Counted from the first letter of the stretch, positions 24,366-33,884 are shown. The stretch: 64,000 nt of DNA from Saprospiraceae bacterium (GCA_026129545.1 JAHCHX010000001.1:2913501-2977500); one strand, 5' to 3'. Made by a program: numbers and translations. The notes: a model not told the origin generated them from the sequence alone.

Positions 24366-27254
24366 TCACAAGGAGGGATGTGGCTCCAAGTGAAAGCGCA
24401 CCCAATCTACCGCGACCACAGGCCGCTTGGGTTGTTTGTCATTTTTGAACACAAAATAGAGGTCGCGGAAACGGCCATCGGCTGGCGGCAAAAAAGCCAT
24501 CTTTTTTTCCAAAAATTCCATTTTGTCCTCGGCCTCCGATGCGCCAACCTCTACCTGCCCAATCAATGCGCCCTCGGGCGAATCCAATCTCAACTCCACA
24601 TATCCGCCCACAAATTGGTTGAGGCGGTCGCTCAGGCCCAGCCTGAGCGTGATGGCACTCAGGCCATTCAAATCCATATATTTTAGGCAGAAAAAGGAGC
24701 TGTGGTTCAAGTTGTTGAGCACCGCCACGTCGTCGTCGAAAGGACGATAGATGGTGGCGCCTTTGGAGATGCTGTCCGTTTGTTCGGCCTGTTGGAGCGC
24801 GGGTCGCAGCGCGACGACGGCGCTGCCTTCCAACGGCGCTTGGCCTTTGGCACCTTTGTCGCGGTAGGCAGCCCTGAGTATGTAGGTGCCGGGGGTTTGT
24901 CCTTTGGTGGAGAGCACGATTTGCCCTTTCACGGGAAGGGATTGCTTTGGTTTGGGGGTGGTGCCAAGAGCAAGTATCCAGCGAACGATTTCGCTCGCAT
25001 CGGTTTCCGAAAGTTGCGGGTGTGGGGTCATCACGGTCGAGCCCCAATTGCCGCCTCCTCCTTGAATGATTTTGCGGGCGAGCCGAGCCACCTCTTTGGA
25101 CGGGTTATTTCTGTAGCGTTCGGCAATGGCCATGTAAGCAGGGCCATTCACTTGGCGGTCCATCGCATGGCAGGTTTTGCAATCGCTGCGTTCTATCAGC
25201 ATTTTACCCTTGGCCCATTCCGTGTGGTCTTCCAAGGTTTGGGTGCCGCGAGCCAAAAGCCCCACGTCGAAGCCTGTCTCCACATAGTCCATCGTGGTGG
25301 ATACCATAGAGGGGTCAATCCCCGTGTTGGCCAATGTTCCTTCCTCCGCGTCGTCCACGATGATGTTGTATGAAAGCACCTCGCCCGGTTGATAGAAGCT
25401 GCGGTTTCTGCCACCAAAATCCCACATCACCAACGGTGCCTCGTTGCCGACGTGAACAAGCATCTTCGTAGTGTCCCATTTGCCTTGAGCATCCGTCACT
25501 TTTAATGTGACCTCGTAAGTGCCTGTATTGTAGAAGGTGTGCGACACGAGCGACTGTGCGGGAGTGCCGTTTGAAGCGGAGCTCGCTGGCTTATCGTCGC
25601 CACCCACTTTGCTTTTTTTTGTTTTGATGCTTGCGCTATCATTGTTGACATTGGATGCCCCATCCACGATTGCCTTTTCCGAATCATCGCCAAAATCGAG
25701 TTCAAAGCTCAAAGCATCTCCGTCGGGGTCGTAAGAATTTGAAAAATCAAAAACCACGTCAAGTGGGGCGGCGCCAGCTGTCTTGTCCGCTTCCAAGAGC
25801 GGTACGGGCGGGCGGTTGTCCCTCACCAAATCAAGGCGCACCAAACGAGCGTCAGGGTTGGCGGCATATCGCTCGGTTCCATATTCAAGCACCCATATCA
25901 CGCCGTTGCGGTCCACCAGCATATCCACCGGGCTGACAAATCGCACATCGGCAGCCAAGTGTTCCATCCCAATGTAGTTGCCAGCCGAATCTAGCTCTAC
26001 GGCCATGAGCCAATGGCGCATCCAATCATAGATGAAAAGTTTCCCGTCAAAATGGTCGGGCAGGCGAGTCGCTTCCGGGTAATCGTCGGCATAATATACA
26101 GGCCCGACCATCGCGCATCGGCCACCGTCGCCCTCGTATTCGTCCAAGAGCGGAAACTCTTCCGACGGGCCGTAGGGGTACCAAATCAAGGCGGGTTGGG
26201 CAGGCGGCAGCTCGCGCAGGCCTGTGTTATTTGGGCTGTCGTTGAAGGGGCGCTCGGGATTGAAGTGTGGGCCGGGTTTTTGGGTAGCGAAATCGTAATC
26301 GCGGTAGGCTTGATTGTTGGCGATGAAATAGGGCCAGCCATAGTTGCCGGCCTTGGCGGCGCAGTTGATTTCGTCGTAGCTGTTGGGGCCTCGAATGGTG
26401 TCCGGTTCGCTGGCATCGGGGCCTACGTCGGCCCAAAAGAGCAGTTGGCGGCGGGAATCCCAAGAAATGCGAAAAGGATTGCGACACCCCATGATGTAGA
26501 TTTCGGGTTTCCCCTCCATTTGCTCGGCAGATATGGAGTATTCATTATTGGTGACCGTCACATCTTCTTTTGTGAACAAATTGCCTGCCGGGCAGAGGTA
26601 TGAGCCGTCGGGCAGGGGTTTGATTCTCAGAATTTTGCCGCGAAAATCCATTGAATTGGCTGCCGATTTTTGGGCATCCCAGGGTGCTCTTCCCGGACGT
26701 TCGTCAATGGCGGCATAGTCGTCGGTGGCGTTGGTGTTGTCGCCTATAGCAATGTAGAGGCAGCCATCCGAACCGAAAACGAGCCCCCCACCGGAGTGGC
26801 AACATTCCTCGCGCTGTACCGGCACCGTGAGCATCACCTTTTCGGAATTAAGGTCGAGACCGCTGTTTTCATCGAAAACGAACCGCGACAATCGGTTGGC
26901 CACCTCACTGCCTTGTGGGGAATAATAAAGGTATATCCAATTGTTCTCCTCCCAGCGGGGGTCTATGGCCAATCCCAACAGCCCCTCTTCGGGAGGGTGC
27001 ACCACAGGCACTTCCGCAGCCACACGCAACGTCCCTGTGGCGGGGTCGAAGAGTTTGATGGTCCCATATCGCTCGATGAACATTATCTTGCCAGTAGGTA
27101 GTTCGGCCATTTGAATAGGCTCGCTAAGCGATTCGGCCACCACGGTTTTGACAAAAGAATATCGGCTTTGAAATTTTTTCTTTTCCGAACAGCCAATAGA
27201 ACTTAAGGCTATGAGCAAAATCGGCAAAAAAAGGTTTGGGAACAAGCGGTTCAT
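24366..27254 (-). CDS. Lipoprotein fusing PQQ-type sugar dehydrogenase, PKD, cytochrome c and carbohydrate-binding-like domains
   Basis: 962 residues from ATG 27254, with a lipobox near SSIGC. About 30-440 is a glucose/sorbosone dehydrogenase-type beta-propeller (GLLGLAIDPRWEENNWIYLYY, CHSGGGLVFGSDGCLYIAIGD, GNYGWPYF). Next comes a PKD domain (about 470-600, FSNSYDPDGDALSF), then a c-type haem site CKTCH (near 700, EIVRWILAL after it) and a C-terminal jelly-roll-like region. The arrangement suits a periplasm or outer-membrane-anchored oxidase passing electrons to the attached haem. It is a known Bacteroidota layout; the sugar oxidised is unknown. Frame is open to 27320, but the lipobox fixes the start. 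Confidence 0.88.
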   Translation of the reverse strand: MNRLFPNLFLPILLIALSSIGCSEKKKFQSRYSFVKTVVAESLSEPIQMAELPTGKIMFIERYGTIKLFDPATGTLRVAAEVPVVHPPEEGLLGLAIDPRWEENNWIYLYYSPQGSEVANRLSRFVFDENSGLDLNSEKVMLTVPVQREECCHSGGGLVFGSDGCLYIAIGDNTNATDDYAAIDERPGRAPWDAQKSAANSMDFRGKILRIKPLPDGSYLCPAGNLFTKEDVTVTNNEYSISAEQMEGKPEIYIMGCRNPFRISWDSRRQLLFWADVGPDASEPDTIRGPNSYDEINCAAKAGNYGWPYFIANNQAYRDYDFATQKPGPHFNPERPFNDSPNNTGLRELPPAQPALIWYPYGPSEEFPLLDEYEGDGGRCAMVGPVYYADDYPEATRLPDHFDGKLFIYDWMRHWLMAVELDSAGNYIGMEHLAADVRFVSPVDMLVDRNGVIWVLEYGTERYAANPDARLVRLDLVRDNRPPVPLLEADKTAGAAPLDVVFDFSNSYDPDGDALSFELDFGDDSEKAIVDGASNVNNDSASIKTKKSKVGGDDKPASSASNGTPAQSLVSHTFYNTGTYEVTLKVTDAQGKWDTTKMLVHVGNEAPLVMWDFGGRNRSFYQPGEVLSYNIIVDDAEEGTLANTGIDPSMVSTTMDYVETGFDVGLLARGTQTLEDHTEWAKGKMLIERSDCKTCHAMDRQVNGPAYMAIAERYRNNPSKEVARLARKIIQGGGGNWGSTVMTPHPQLSETDASEIVRWILALGTTPKPKQSLPVKGQIVLSTKGQTPGTYILRAAYRDKGAKGQAPLEGSAVVALRPALQQAEQTDSISKGATIYRPFDDDVAVLNNLNHSSFFCLKYMDLNGLSAITLRLGLSDRLNQFVGGYVELRLDSPEGALIGQVEVGASEAEDKMEFLEKKMAFLPPADGRFRDLYFVFKNDKQPKRPVVAVDWVRFHLEPHPSL

Positions 27255-27475
27255 GACGTGATTTTTTTGATAATCAGATGATTCCGAGGGCGGATTAAAA
27301 AGACGTGGGGGGTGTTTCAAAAATTAAACCATGTTGTTTTTTTGCCATGAAAATACGACGCAAAAAAAGATTTAGGCAGCATGGGTGTTGCATGGCTCTA
27401 TTTTTTTTGAACATCTTTGCCCGTGACGCAATTTCTAAGCTTTAAATCGTTTTTGAGGAGCAAACTCACCCAGTC

Positions 27476-27862
27476 ATGGAAATTCTAACGACCAACGGTA
27501 TCACGGTTAGCGTGGAGACACAGTACCTGCCTGCTCATTCCAATCCCCGCGAGCAGAAGTTTATTTTTGGCTATCACATCACCATAGAAAACGGTAGCCC
27601 ATACACGGTGCAGCTGCTACGCCGCCATTGGGTCATCCAAGATGCGGACGGGCAATTGCGCGAGGTGGAAGGTGAGGGAGTAATCGGTCAGCAACCCGTG
27701 ATGCAGCCGGGCGATAGCCACGAGTATGCTTCCTTTTGCAACCTCAATACGGACATCGGGAAGATGCACGGCACTTACTTGATGAAGCGCCGCGACGACG
27801 ATTCGCTGTTTGAGGTGGCGATACCTGAATTTAGAATGGTCGCGCCATTCCGGCTGAATTGA
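27476..27862 (+). CDS. apaG: ApaG-family protein
   Basis: 128 residues, the full length of the family, with the signature segments KFIFGYHITIENGSPYTVQLLRRHWVI, EGVIGQQPVMQPGD and the strand MHGTYLM. ApaG is an Fn3-like beta-sandwich protein linked in enterics to Mg2+/Co2+ resistance; its molecular role is unsettled. The start ATG 27476 has a purine-rich stretch (GAGGAGC) about 20 nt upstream. It stands alone, between the divergent PQQ gene and the esterase. Confidence 0.92.
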   Translation: MEILTTNGITVSVETQYLPAHSNPREQKFIFGYHITIENGSPYTVQLLRRHWVIQDADGQLREVEGEGVIGQQPVMQPGDSHEYASFCNLNTDIGKMHGTYLMKRRDDDSLFEVAIPEFRMVAPFRLN

Positions 27863-27932
27863 TGCGAGGCAATTTTCATTGCACACAACATGATGACCGC
27901 CAATCATGGGTTTAAACTTTCGAGCATCGGAT

Positions 27933-27965
27933 ATTCAGGCTGTGATTTCAAATCGTCGCCTGAAT
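27933..27965. repeat. REP-like palindrome, copy 2
   Basis: ATTCAGGC pairs with GCCTGAAT at the outer ends, with GTGATTTCAAATCGTC inside; two stem mismatches distinguish it from copy 1 at 24154. It lies between apaG and the esterase. Confidence 0.6.
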
Positions 27966-28007
27966 AGCTTATGTTTTAAGCACCTTCCCCAACCTGTGAT
28001 TCGTATT

Positions 28008-28931
28008 ATGAAGTCAATTGTATTGCTCGCTTTATGGGTTTTCACGTTCATGGCGACAGCCCTTGCACAGCCGCCCCAACCCTCGTCCGGCTCTATCCAG
28101 CGGTTCGAGCGTTTCCCTTCCCGATTCGTTGACCCACGCAACGTGGATGTTTGGTTGCCAGATGGTTACGACGCAAATAAAAAATACGCAGTGCTCTATA
28201 TGCACGACGGGCAAATGCTGTTCGATTCCACCACCACATGGAACAAACAGGAGTGGGGCGTGGACGAGACGGTCGGACAATTGATAGCGGAAAAGAAAAT
28301 CCGCGACTGCATCGTGGTCGGTATTTGGAACAACGGCAAAAAACGCCACAGCGAGTATTTCCCGCAAAAACCTTTTGAATCGCTTTCGCAGCCACAACGT
28401 GATTCGCTCATGCAAGAGGCGCGAAGCGTGAGCAACGACCTTTTTGCCGATAAAATCCAATCGGACAATTACCTGCGGTTTCTCGTCGCGGAACTGAAGC
28501 CCTTCATTGACAGTCATTTTTCCACAAAAAAAGACCGGAAAAACACTTTCGTCGCAGGCTCTAGCATGGGAGGCCTGATTTCGCTCTACGCGATTTGCGA
28601 ATACCCGGAGGTGTTTGGCGGGGCGGCTTGCATCTCAACACATTGGCCGGGCATTTTCAGAACAGAAAACAACCCTGTGCCGGACGCTTTTTTGCAATAC
28701 ATGAAAAACCGCCTGCCTTCTCCCCGAAAGCACAACATATATTTCGACTGCGGCACGGTAGGGTTGGATGCCATGTACCCGCCTCTTCAAAAGCAGGCCG
28801 ACGAAATCATGGGAGCCAAAGGTTTTTCTTCCAAAAACTGGCTCACGCGCTTGTTTGAAGGCGATGACCACTCGGAGCGGGCGTGGCAGAGAAGATTCGA
28901 CGTTCCGCTCGTATTTTTGCTGAAAAAATAA
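28008..28931 (+). CDS. Secreted esterase of the D/Fes (PF00756) type
   Basis: 307 residues with a signal peptide (about 1-19, FMATALAQ). An alpha/beta-hydrolase core begins RNVDVWLPDGYDANKKYAVLYMHDGQ. Nucleophile elbow GSSMGG (Ser near 187) and a likely catalytic His near the end (GDDHSERAW) are visible. The family includes esterase D, trehalose-esterase and siderophore-esterase types; here export suggests a substrate outside the cytoplasm. The next gene starts 8 bp later, so both may share a transcript. Confidence 0.9.
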   Translation: MKSIVLLALWVFTFMATALAQPPQPSSGSIQRFERFPSRFVDPRNVDVWLPDGYDANKKYAVLYMHDGQMLFDSTTTWNKQEWGVDETVGQLIAEKKIRDCIVVGIWNNGKKRHSEYFPQKPFESLSQPQRDSLMQEARSVSNDLFADKIQSDNYLRFLVAELKPFIDSHFSTKKDRKNTFVAGSSMGGLISLYAICEYPEVFGGAACISTHWPGIFRTENNPVPDAFLQYMKNRLPSPRKHNIYFDCGTVGLDAMYPPLQKQADEIMGAKGFSSKNWLTRLFEGDDHSERAWQRRFDVPLVFLLKK

Positions 28932-28938
28932 AAACGCT

Positions 28939-29283
28939 ATGAAACACACCGTCGCCACGCTCTCCCCATTTGAAATTTCCAAAGGCTTCACAGCCCGCTT
29001 GATTCACTCCGACACCATGACGCTTGCTTATGTGGATGTGGACGCAGGGGCGGATTTGCCCGAACATTCGCACCACCACGAGCAAGTGCTGAATATGCTC
29101 GAAGGCCGCTTCGAGTTGGTTGTCGGTGGCCGAGCGTATATCTTGGAAGCGGGCGACGTGTTCGCCATACCTTCCAACGCGCCTCACTCTGGCCGGGCGC
29201 TGACACAATGCCGCATTTTGGATGTGTTCAACCCCGTTCGAGAGGATTTTCGGAGCGGGAATGTGGCATACTCAAAGCGGTGA
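28939..29283 (+). CDS. Cupin-domain protein
   Basis: 114 residues, one cupin barrel: metal-binding HSHHHEQVLNMLEGRFE and a second motif region VFAIPSNAPHSGRAL, with the histidines near 41-46 and 84. Small cupins bind metals and may act as dioxygenases or isomerases or as binding proteins. It sits between the esterase (8 bp upstream) and 3-hydroxyanthranilate dioxygenase (35 bp downstream). The specific substrate is unknown. Confidence 0.88.
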   Translation: MKHTVATLSPFEISKGFTARLIHSDTMTLAYVDVDAGADLPEHSHHHEQVLNMLEGRFELVVGGRAYILEAGDVFAIPSNAPHSGRALTQCRILDVFNPVREDFRSGNVAYSKR

Positions 29284-29317
29284 TTGTACTTTTGTCAGCA
29301 TAAAAAATTACTGAGCC

Positions 29318-29833
29318 ATGCCAATCGCTAAACCTTTCAACCTCCAAAAATGGATTGACGAAAACCGCCACCTGCTGAAGCCGCCTGTCGGCAACAAGCA
29401 GATTTACATTGACAACGAAGACTTCATCGTCATGGTCGTCGGCGGCCCCAACGGGCGCAAGGACTACCATTGGGAGGAAGGCGAAGAGCTTTTTTATCAG
29501 TTGGAAGGCGACATTCAGGTGAAAATCATCAACGAGGACGGCAAACCGGAGACGATTGACATCCGCGAGGGCGAGATGTTCCTGCTGCCGCCGCGCATCC
29601 CGCACTCGCCGCAGCGCCCTGCCAACACCGTCGGTCTTGTGCTGGAACGCCGCCGCCATGAAGGGGAGATTGACAAGTTGCTTTGGTTTTGCGAAAATTG
29701 CGGCGCGCCGCTCCACGAGGCGGGCTTTCCGCTCAAGGACATCGGCACTCAAATCAAAGAAGCCATCGGAACCTACAAGGAAAATCTGGAAGCCCGCACC
29801 TGCAAAAAATGCGGGACGGTGATGGAGATGTGA
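29318..29833 (+). CDS. nbaC: 3-Hydroxyanthranilate 3,4-dioxygenase
   Basis: 171 residues, a bicupin-derived enzyme: NEDFIVMVVGGPNGRKDYHWEEGEELFYQLEG carries Fe-ligand His and Glu residues, LLPPRIPHSPQRP the second His, and a C-terminal rubredoxin-like pair of knuckles (CENCG and CKKCG) is present as in bacterial NbaC. It converts 3-hydroxyanthranilate to an intermediate that yields quinolinate in kynurenine catabolism. No other kynurenine-pathway gene is in the window. Confidence 0.94.
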   Translation: MPIAKPFNLQKWIDENRHLLKPPVGNKQIYIDNEDFIVMVVGGPNGRKDYHWEEGEELFYQLEGDIQVKIINEDGKPETIDIREGEMFLLPPRIPHSPQRPANTVGLVLERRRHEGEIDKLLWFCENCGAPLHEAGFPLKDIGTQIKEAIGTYKENLEARTCKKCGTVMEM

Positions 29834-29839
29834 GCTCGT

Positions 29840-30492
29840 TTATTGTTGTTTGGGAAATTTTTGAACCTTCTTCTTAGTAGGCTTGCCGTTTTTATAGGTC
29901 ATGAACCCAATCTTCTCACCCGAATCGTCATAGACAATGAGGGTTCCGTTGCCTTCTGACAAAGTGCCGATTTCGAGGGCATTGCCTCGTTCGTCGAAGT
30001 GTTCTCTCCTCTCCATCAACCGGCCTTCTTTCCACACCTCGTGGGTGTATAGTTGACCGTTGTGATAAAAACAAATTGCTCTCCGTCGCGCACGTCGTTT
30101 TTGTAGCGACATACGCATTGCCTTTTCCCGTCTTCGTAGTATGTTAAACTTGGCCCGTCCACTCTCCCGTTTTTGTACCAAGAACGCACCTTAACCTGAC
30201 CATTGGGATGCAAGATGAGGCCCTCTCCTTCATATTTTTGGGAAAACCTTTTTTTTGTCGTGTAAATCTCGATGTCTCCGTTCTTCTGCTTCGTGACAGT
30301 TCGGGTGAATAACCTCTCGCCGTCCTTGTAGAATTTCAATACTTTCAACTTGCTGCTGACATTTTTCAAGCATACAAGGGTGTCGCTGCGCATAAAAACC
30401 GAGTCGCAATTGCGAAGTTGCTTATCCGCTTCTTGGCTGTTGGCTGCACAAAGACTGCCAATAAACAGCAATAGGGTGGCAATTTTTCTCAT
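29840..30492 (-). pseudogene. MORN-like secreted protein gene, frameshifted
   Basis: ATG 30492 begins a signal peptide (LLLFIGSLCAANSQ) and MORN-variant repeats (GLILHPNGQVKVRSWYKNGRV, then YEDGKRQCVCRYKNDVRDGE). Near 30069 the frame ends after EQFVF and a second frame continues naturally with FYHNGQLYTHEVWKEG to the stop at 29840. Joining the two needs one extra T in a run of T on the coding strand, so a single-base deletion or read error fits. The gene converges on nbaC. As a split pair the halves are 30016-30492 and 29840 to about 30075. MORN-like proteins of this kind sometimes act as antitoxins (YwqK), but no toxin is seen. Confidence 0.7.
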
Positions 30493-30521
30493 GTCGCGAA
30501 ATTTAAATGAAGCATCAAAAT

Positions 30522-30601
30522 CGAGGTATATTAGACTTGTTGCGGTGGAGGGCTTTTCCTTCACCCAAAGCCCTCCACCGCAACAAGTCTAATATACCTC
30601 G
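30522..30601. repeat. Fold-back element, 35-bp perfect arms
   Basis: 30522-30556 pairs perfectly with 30567-30601 around a 10-nt loop. The inner words ACTTGTTGCGGTGGAGGGCTT recur at the ends of the 160-bp element 48552-48711, so this is a mobile or dispersed family. It lies just upstream of the frameshifted MORN-like gene, and its outer part merges with the R2 repeat that follows. Confidence 0.8.
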
Positions 30602-30730
30602 CGCCGCCAAGCTTTGGGCATGGCTGCAATCGCAATCTGCTCAAAATCAGGGGCGTCAATCATGCTCATCCGACAAATCCTAGCGAGTCAAGGTATAATT
30701 CGGGATTCGACGCGAGGCCGAATCCCGGAT
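30602..30730. repeat. R2 repeat copy followed by a hairpin
   Basis: 30602-30697 is a copy of R2 (inverse of 4611-4714). 30698-30709 pairs with 30719-30730 (11 of 12), giving a hairpin just after the stop of the methyltransferase gene at 30753 on the minus strand. Confidence 0.6.
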
Positions 30731-30752
30731 GTTTTTTGCGTCGCGCTCGTGC

Positions 30753-31535
30753 TCAAATTTCGCATAAATAATAAATCCAAGCCTCTTTGCAAGCGCTAAA
30801 TGCTTCCCCAGTCAATTCTTTTCCGGTCTTTACGGAAAAAGCGCGGATGTTCTTGAATTTCTGTTCGCGCAGCTGTTGCATTTGATAGTCGGGCTTGGAA
30901 TAGTAGAGCGATATGGAAAAACGCTCCACCCCGTCGCGGAAAACGGTTTCGTTCATGCGAAGGTATTTGCCGGGAAAACCGTTGTAATAAACCAATAGCA
31001 CCAACCGATAAAATTGATAGAGAAAATCGCGGAGATTCTTGTGCCATTTAAAGGTGTACATCTTGTCAATGTACTGAATGTTGTGGCTGGAGAAGGCAAA
31101 ATACCCGCCTTTCTTGCCTACGCGCCGAGCCTCCTGAAATACCTTGACACGGTCTTCGGGTTCCACGCAGTCTATGCTGTTGTAGCTAAATAGCACAAAA
31201 TCAAAAGAATTGTCGGGCACTTCGGACATATCTGTTGCATCAATCTGCTCGAAACTAACGTGAGCGCCAGCGTTGTGAAATCTTTCGCGGCAGATGGTTA
31301 CCATGTTTTCGGCATAATCGGAACCGACGTATTCTTTCACGAGCGGAGCGTAGTGCAAGGTGGTGCGCCCGCCCCCGATGCCGAGGTCGAGCATACGCAT
31401 GTGGGGCAGTTGGTCTTTCAGAATCTCTATGATGCGCTGTTCCGGCAATTGGAGGGTTTCTTCCGCCGCGTAGTTCTTGGTCGTTCTGGCAGAGTTCCAG
31501 ACCTGTTTGTGTTTGTCAACATCAATTGCGTTCAT
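30753..31535 (-). CDS. Class I SAM-dependent methyltransferase
   Basis: 260 residues with motif I MRMLDLGIGGGRTTLHYA, an acidic post-I residue (YVGSDYAENM), motif EQIDATDMSEVPDNSFDFVLFSYNSIDC and KKGGYFAFSSHNIQY. It is a small-molecule or macromolecule methyltransferase of unknown specificity. The next gene upstream, a GNAT protein, ends 16 bp before it, so an operon with it is likely; both could modify surface sugars or lipids (inference). Confidence 0.87.
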   Translation of the reverse strand: MNAIDVDKHKQVWNSARTTKNYAAEETLQLPEQRIIEILKDQLPHMRMLDLGIGGGRTTLHYAPLVKEYVGSDYAENMVTICRERFHNAGAHVSFEQIDATDMSEVPDNSFDFVLFSYNSIDCVEPEDRVKVFQEARRVGKKGGYFAFSSHNIQYIDKMYTFKWHKNLRDFLYQFYRLVLLVYYNGFPGKYLRMNETVFRDGVERFSISLYYSKPDYQMQQLREQKFKNIRAFSVKTGKELTGEAFSACKEAWIYYLCEI

Positions 31536-31551
31536 AAAGCATTTTTTAAGT

Positions 31552-32751
31552 TTAAATGGTTTGCAAAATAAGAAGAGTGTCGGCTATCTGCTCGTCAAGC
31601 AGGATGGTATTGAGCCATTTGATGGAGAACAAGCGAGCCATGAAAGTGCTGACGCTGCCTTTCATATTGCGATATATCGGGCGCACTTTGTTCTGATAAA
31701 CCTGATACATTCGAGGGTTTTCGCGGATGGCCTTAATGAAGCGCGTTTTCACAATAAATGGCAGGTTGTACTTGCCGGAAATAAAGATGCGCTTGAGGAC
31801 GTGTTCTTTGGTGGCGACGTGGTATTTGTAATCTTCGTTGCCATAGCCAAAATCCAAGATGCGGAGGTTGTGCTCCGCCATCCATTGGGTCATGTAGTAG
31901 ATGAGTACCCGACCGGGGCTGCAATGCGAAAAGTCGGGGTGAAAGGTAGGCGCGTGATAAATCAACGAGTCCCTTTCCAACAGGCCAATGACGCAGCCAA
32001 TGCGTCTTCCGTCCACCATCAAGGCAAAGCGAACCAACACCCCATCTTCGTGCCATGCCCTCAGATATGCTCCCAGCAGTGCCCGGTTGGCCTCGTTGCG
32101 GTAGAATGAAGGAGTAGGGGTGGTGGCCCAACGAACGACGTGCGCCTCGCTAAACTCTTCCACCCATTTGTCAATGTCCGAATCGTCGGTCAGCACCTCG
32201 CAAGAGGTCTCGCCCTGTTTGGCGAATTTGTTGACTTTGTAGCGGGTATTGCGCGACGAACCGACTTTTTTGAACAATTCGGCAGGCGTCTCGGCTTCCG
32301 CCACAGGGCACACGGCATAGTCAAGGTTCATCCAATAAACCCTGCCACGCCGCGCCTCTGCCTCAAAAATATCCATGTATGGTGCCCATGCAGGCTGGCT
32401 ATTGAGCATCATGGACCATTTTTCTTGCCTGACCATTTGGAAAAACGAGCTAAAAAACTGGCGGGTCATCTCGTCGGTGCAACTGCTGTGGAGCACAAAG
32501 AAATTTGCATCGGTCTTGAAGTCGCTCAGAAAGACATAAACGCCTTTGCTGTACCTGAAAAAGGCCGCTCCCATCATCTCGCCGTCGAGTGAACACTCAA
32601 ATATGGCCACATCGTTCTTGACCTGTTGGGTGAACTGCTGCAAAATATGGGGCGACTGAAAGGGCGAACGCTCTGGGCTATTGCGCCAAAGTTGGGTATA
32701 TCGCTCCCAAAAATTCGAGTCAGGTGGTTGGTATAGAACGGTGTGTTTCAT
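31552..32751 (-). CDS. GNAT/FemAB-like acyltransferase
   Basis: 399 residues from ATG 32751. The C-terminal half has an acetyltransferase fold of the BioF2-like or FemAB type (FALMVDGRRIGCVIGLLERDSLIYH and LIYYMTQWMAEHNLRILDFGYGNEDYKY), and the first half a degenerate repeat of it. FemAB-like enzymes transfer amino acids or acyl groups to glycans or peptidoglycan; the substrate is unknown. The frame is open to 32835, but the extra residues look unlike the family. It precedes the methyltransferase in the same direction. Confidence 0.75.
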   Translation of the reverse strand: MKHTVLYQPPDSNFWERYTQLWRNSPERSPFQSPHILQQFTQQVKNDVAIFECSLDGEMMGAAFFRYSKGVYVFLSDFKTDANFFVLHSSCTDEMTRQFFSSFFQMVRQEKWSMMLNSQPAWAPYMDIFEAEARRGRVYWMNLDYAVCPVAEAETPAELFKKVGSSRNTRYKVNKFAKQGETSCEVLTDDSDIDKWVEEFSEAHVVRWATTPTPSFYRNEANRALLGAYLRAWHEDGVLVRFALMVDGRRIGCVIGLLERDSLIYHAPTFHPDFSHCSPGRVLIYYMTQWMAEHNLRILDFGYGNEDYKYHVATKEHVLKRIFISGKYNLPFIVKTRFIKAIRENPRMYQVYQNKVRPIYRNMKGSVSTFMARLFSIKWLNTILLDEQIADTLLILQTI

Positions 32752-33229
32752 TGTTTGACAAACGGCGGAAAAGTCACTTCGGTTTTGACAAAGATAAGAA
32801 TAAGTCGGCTGGACGGCATTCGGCCAGCACAACATGGGAATAGCAGTGGATTAAGGATAGGCGGTTTGAAGGGGCATGGAGGCTGCCAAATGCCTGATGT
32901 GCCGACAGGAGGAATGGATTAAAGGCACATTTGGGCAGGCAGCAAAGTCAGTAGGCGACTAGGGTGGTGTGCTTGGGGCGAATGGCATCCTGTTTTTCAA
33001 AAAACGTGCCTTTCAGCGGCAATTCACGAATTTTTCAGCGTCAGCACCGACGACGACGACAGGAAGCGAACGGATGCTTTTTTGCTCAAAAAATTGATAG
33101 CCAAACTGTTAGCATTGTTCGCCAGCAGTATCGTCAGCCAATTATTTTTTGCAGGCTTGGCTGCTTGGCAAAAAAACGGGACGCGCACCAGAGCCCCCTC
33201 TAAAGTGAACCTTTGAGATGGAAGCGTGT
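32752..33229. other. Gene-free stretch
   Basis: No coding frame with convincing character. I see no strong hairpin or repeat here. It lies between the divergent GNAT gene and the Nfu-type gene, so it probably holds both promoters. Confidence 0.5.
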
Positions 33230-33237
33230 TATCTTTG
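33230..33237 (+). promoter_or_regulatory. -7 box for the Nfu-type gene
   Basis: TATCTTTG matches TAnnTTTG exactly, 33 nt before ATG 33270. The -33 element is not clear at standard spacing. Confidence 0.45.
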
Positions 33238-33269
33238 CCGCACATTTTCTAACTGACACTAACTTCTTG

Positions 33270-33884
33270 ATGATGGAAGCTACGATATCCAAAAGTCCCG
33301 TGATGCTTTACACGGAGCAAACACCCAATCCCGAGGCACTAAAATATGTGACCAACCGCCTGCTTTACCGAGGCATTGCCGACTTCAAAGATATGGACTT
33401 GGCCGCAGAATGGAGCCCGATGGCCAATAGCCTGATGGAGTTGCCCTATGTGAAAAGCGTTTATTTCAATAACAACTACGTCACCATCACGAAAGAGTTC
33501 AATTACGAATGGGCCGACATCATGCTCAAGCTGAAAGAGTTTGTGAAAGATTTTGTGGAAAAAGGTGGCACGGTGGTGAAAGAGGGTTTTGCTGAGTACA
33601 TGGAAAAAACAATGGCAGAGAGCAACGCCGAGCAGTTCAGTGGTGAAAATGGCGAGTTGGCCAAAAAAGTGAAAGAATTGATTGACACTTATGTGAAACC
33701 TGCTGTGGAGATGGATGGTGGCAACATAGAGTTCAAGGCCTTTGAAAACGGCCGCGTGTATGTCACCATGCAAGGCTCGTGCAGTGGCTGCCCATCTTCG
33801 ACGGTGACGCTGAAAGCTGGCATAGAAGGTATGCTGAAGCGCATGGTGCCAGAAGTGACAGAAGTGGTGCAAGAAATGGCCTAA
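33270..33884 (+). CDS. Nfu-type iron-sulfur scaffold protein
   Basis: 204 residues: an Nfu N-terminal domain (MLYTEQTPNPEALKYVTNRLLY and YVKSVYFNNNYVTITKE) and a NifU C-terminal domain with the CSGC cluster-binding pair (QGSCSGCPSSTVTLKAGIE, near residues 171-174). Such proteins carry and deliver Fe-S clusters. Two ATG codons are adjacent (33270, 33273); the start is uncertain by one residue. It is preceded by a TAnnTTTG box. Confidence 0.95.
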   Translation: MMEATISKSPVMLYTEQTPNPEALKYVTNRLLYRGIADFKDMDLAAEWSPMANSLMELPYVKSVYFNNNYVTITKEFNYEWADIMLKLKEFVKDFVEKGGTVVKEGFAEYMEKTMAESNAEQFSGENGELAKKVKELIDTYVKPAVEMDGGNIEFKAFENGRVYVTMQGSCSGCPSSTVTLKAGIEGMLKRMVPEVTEVVQEMA

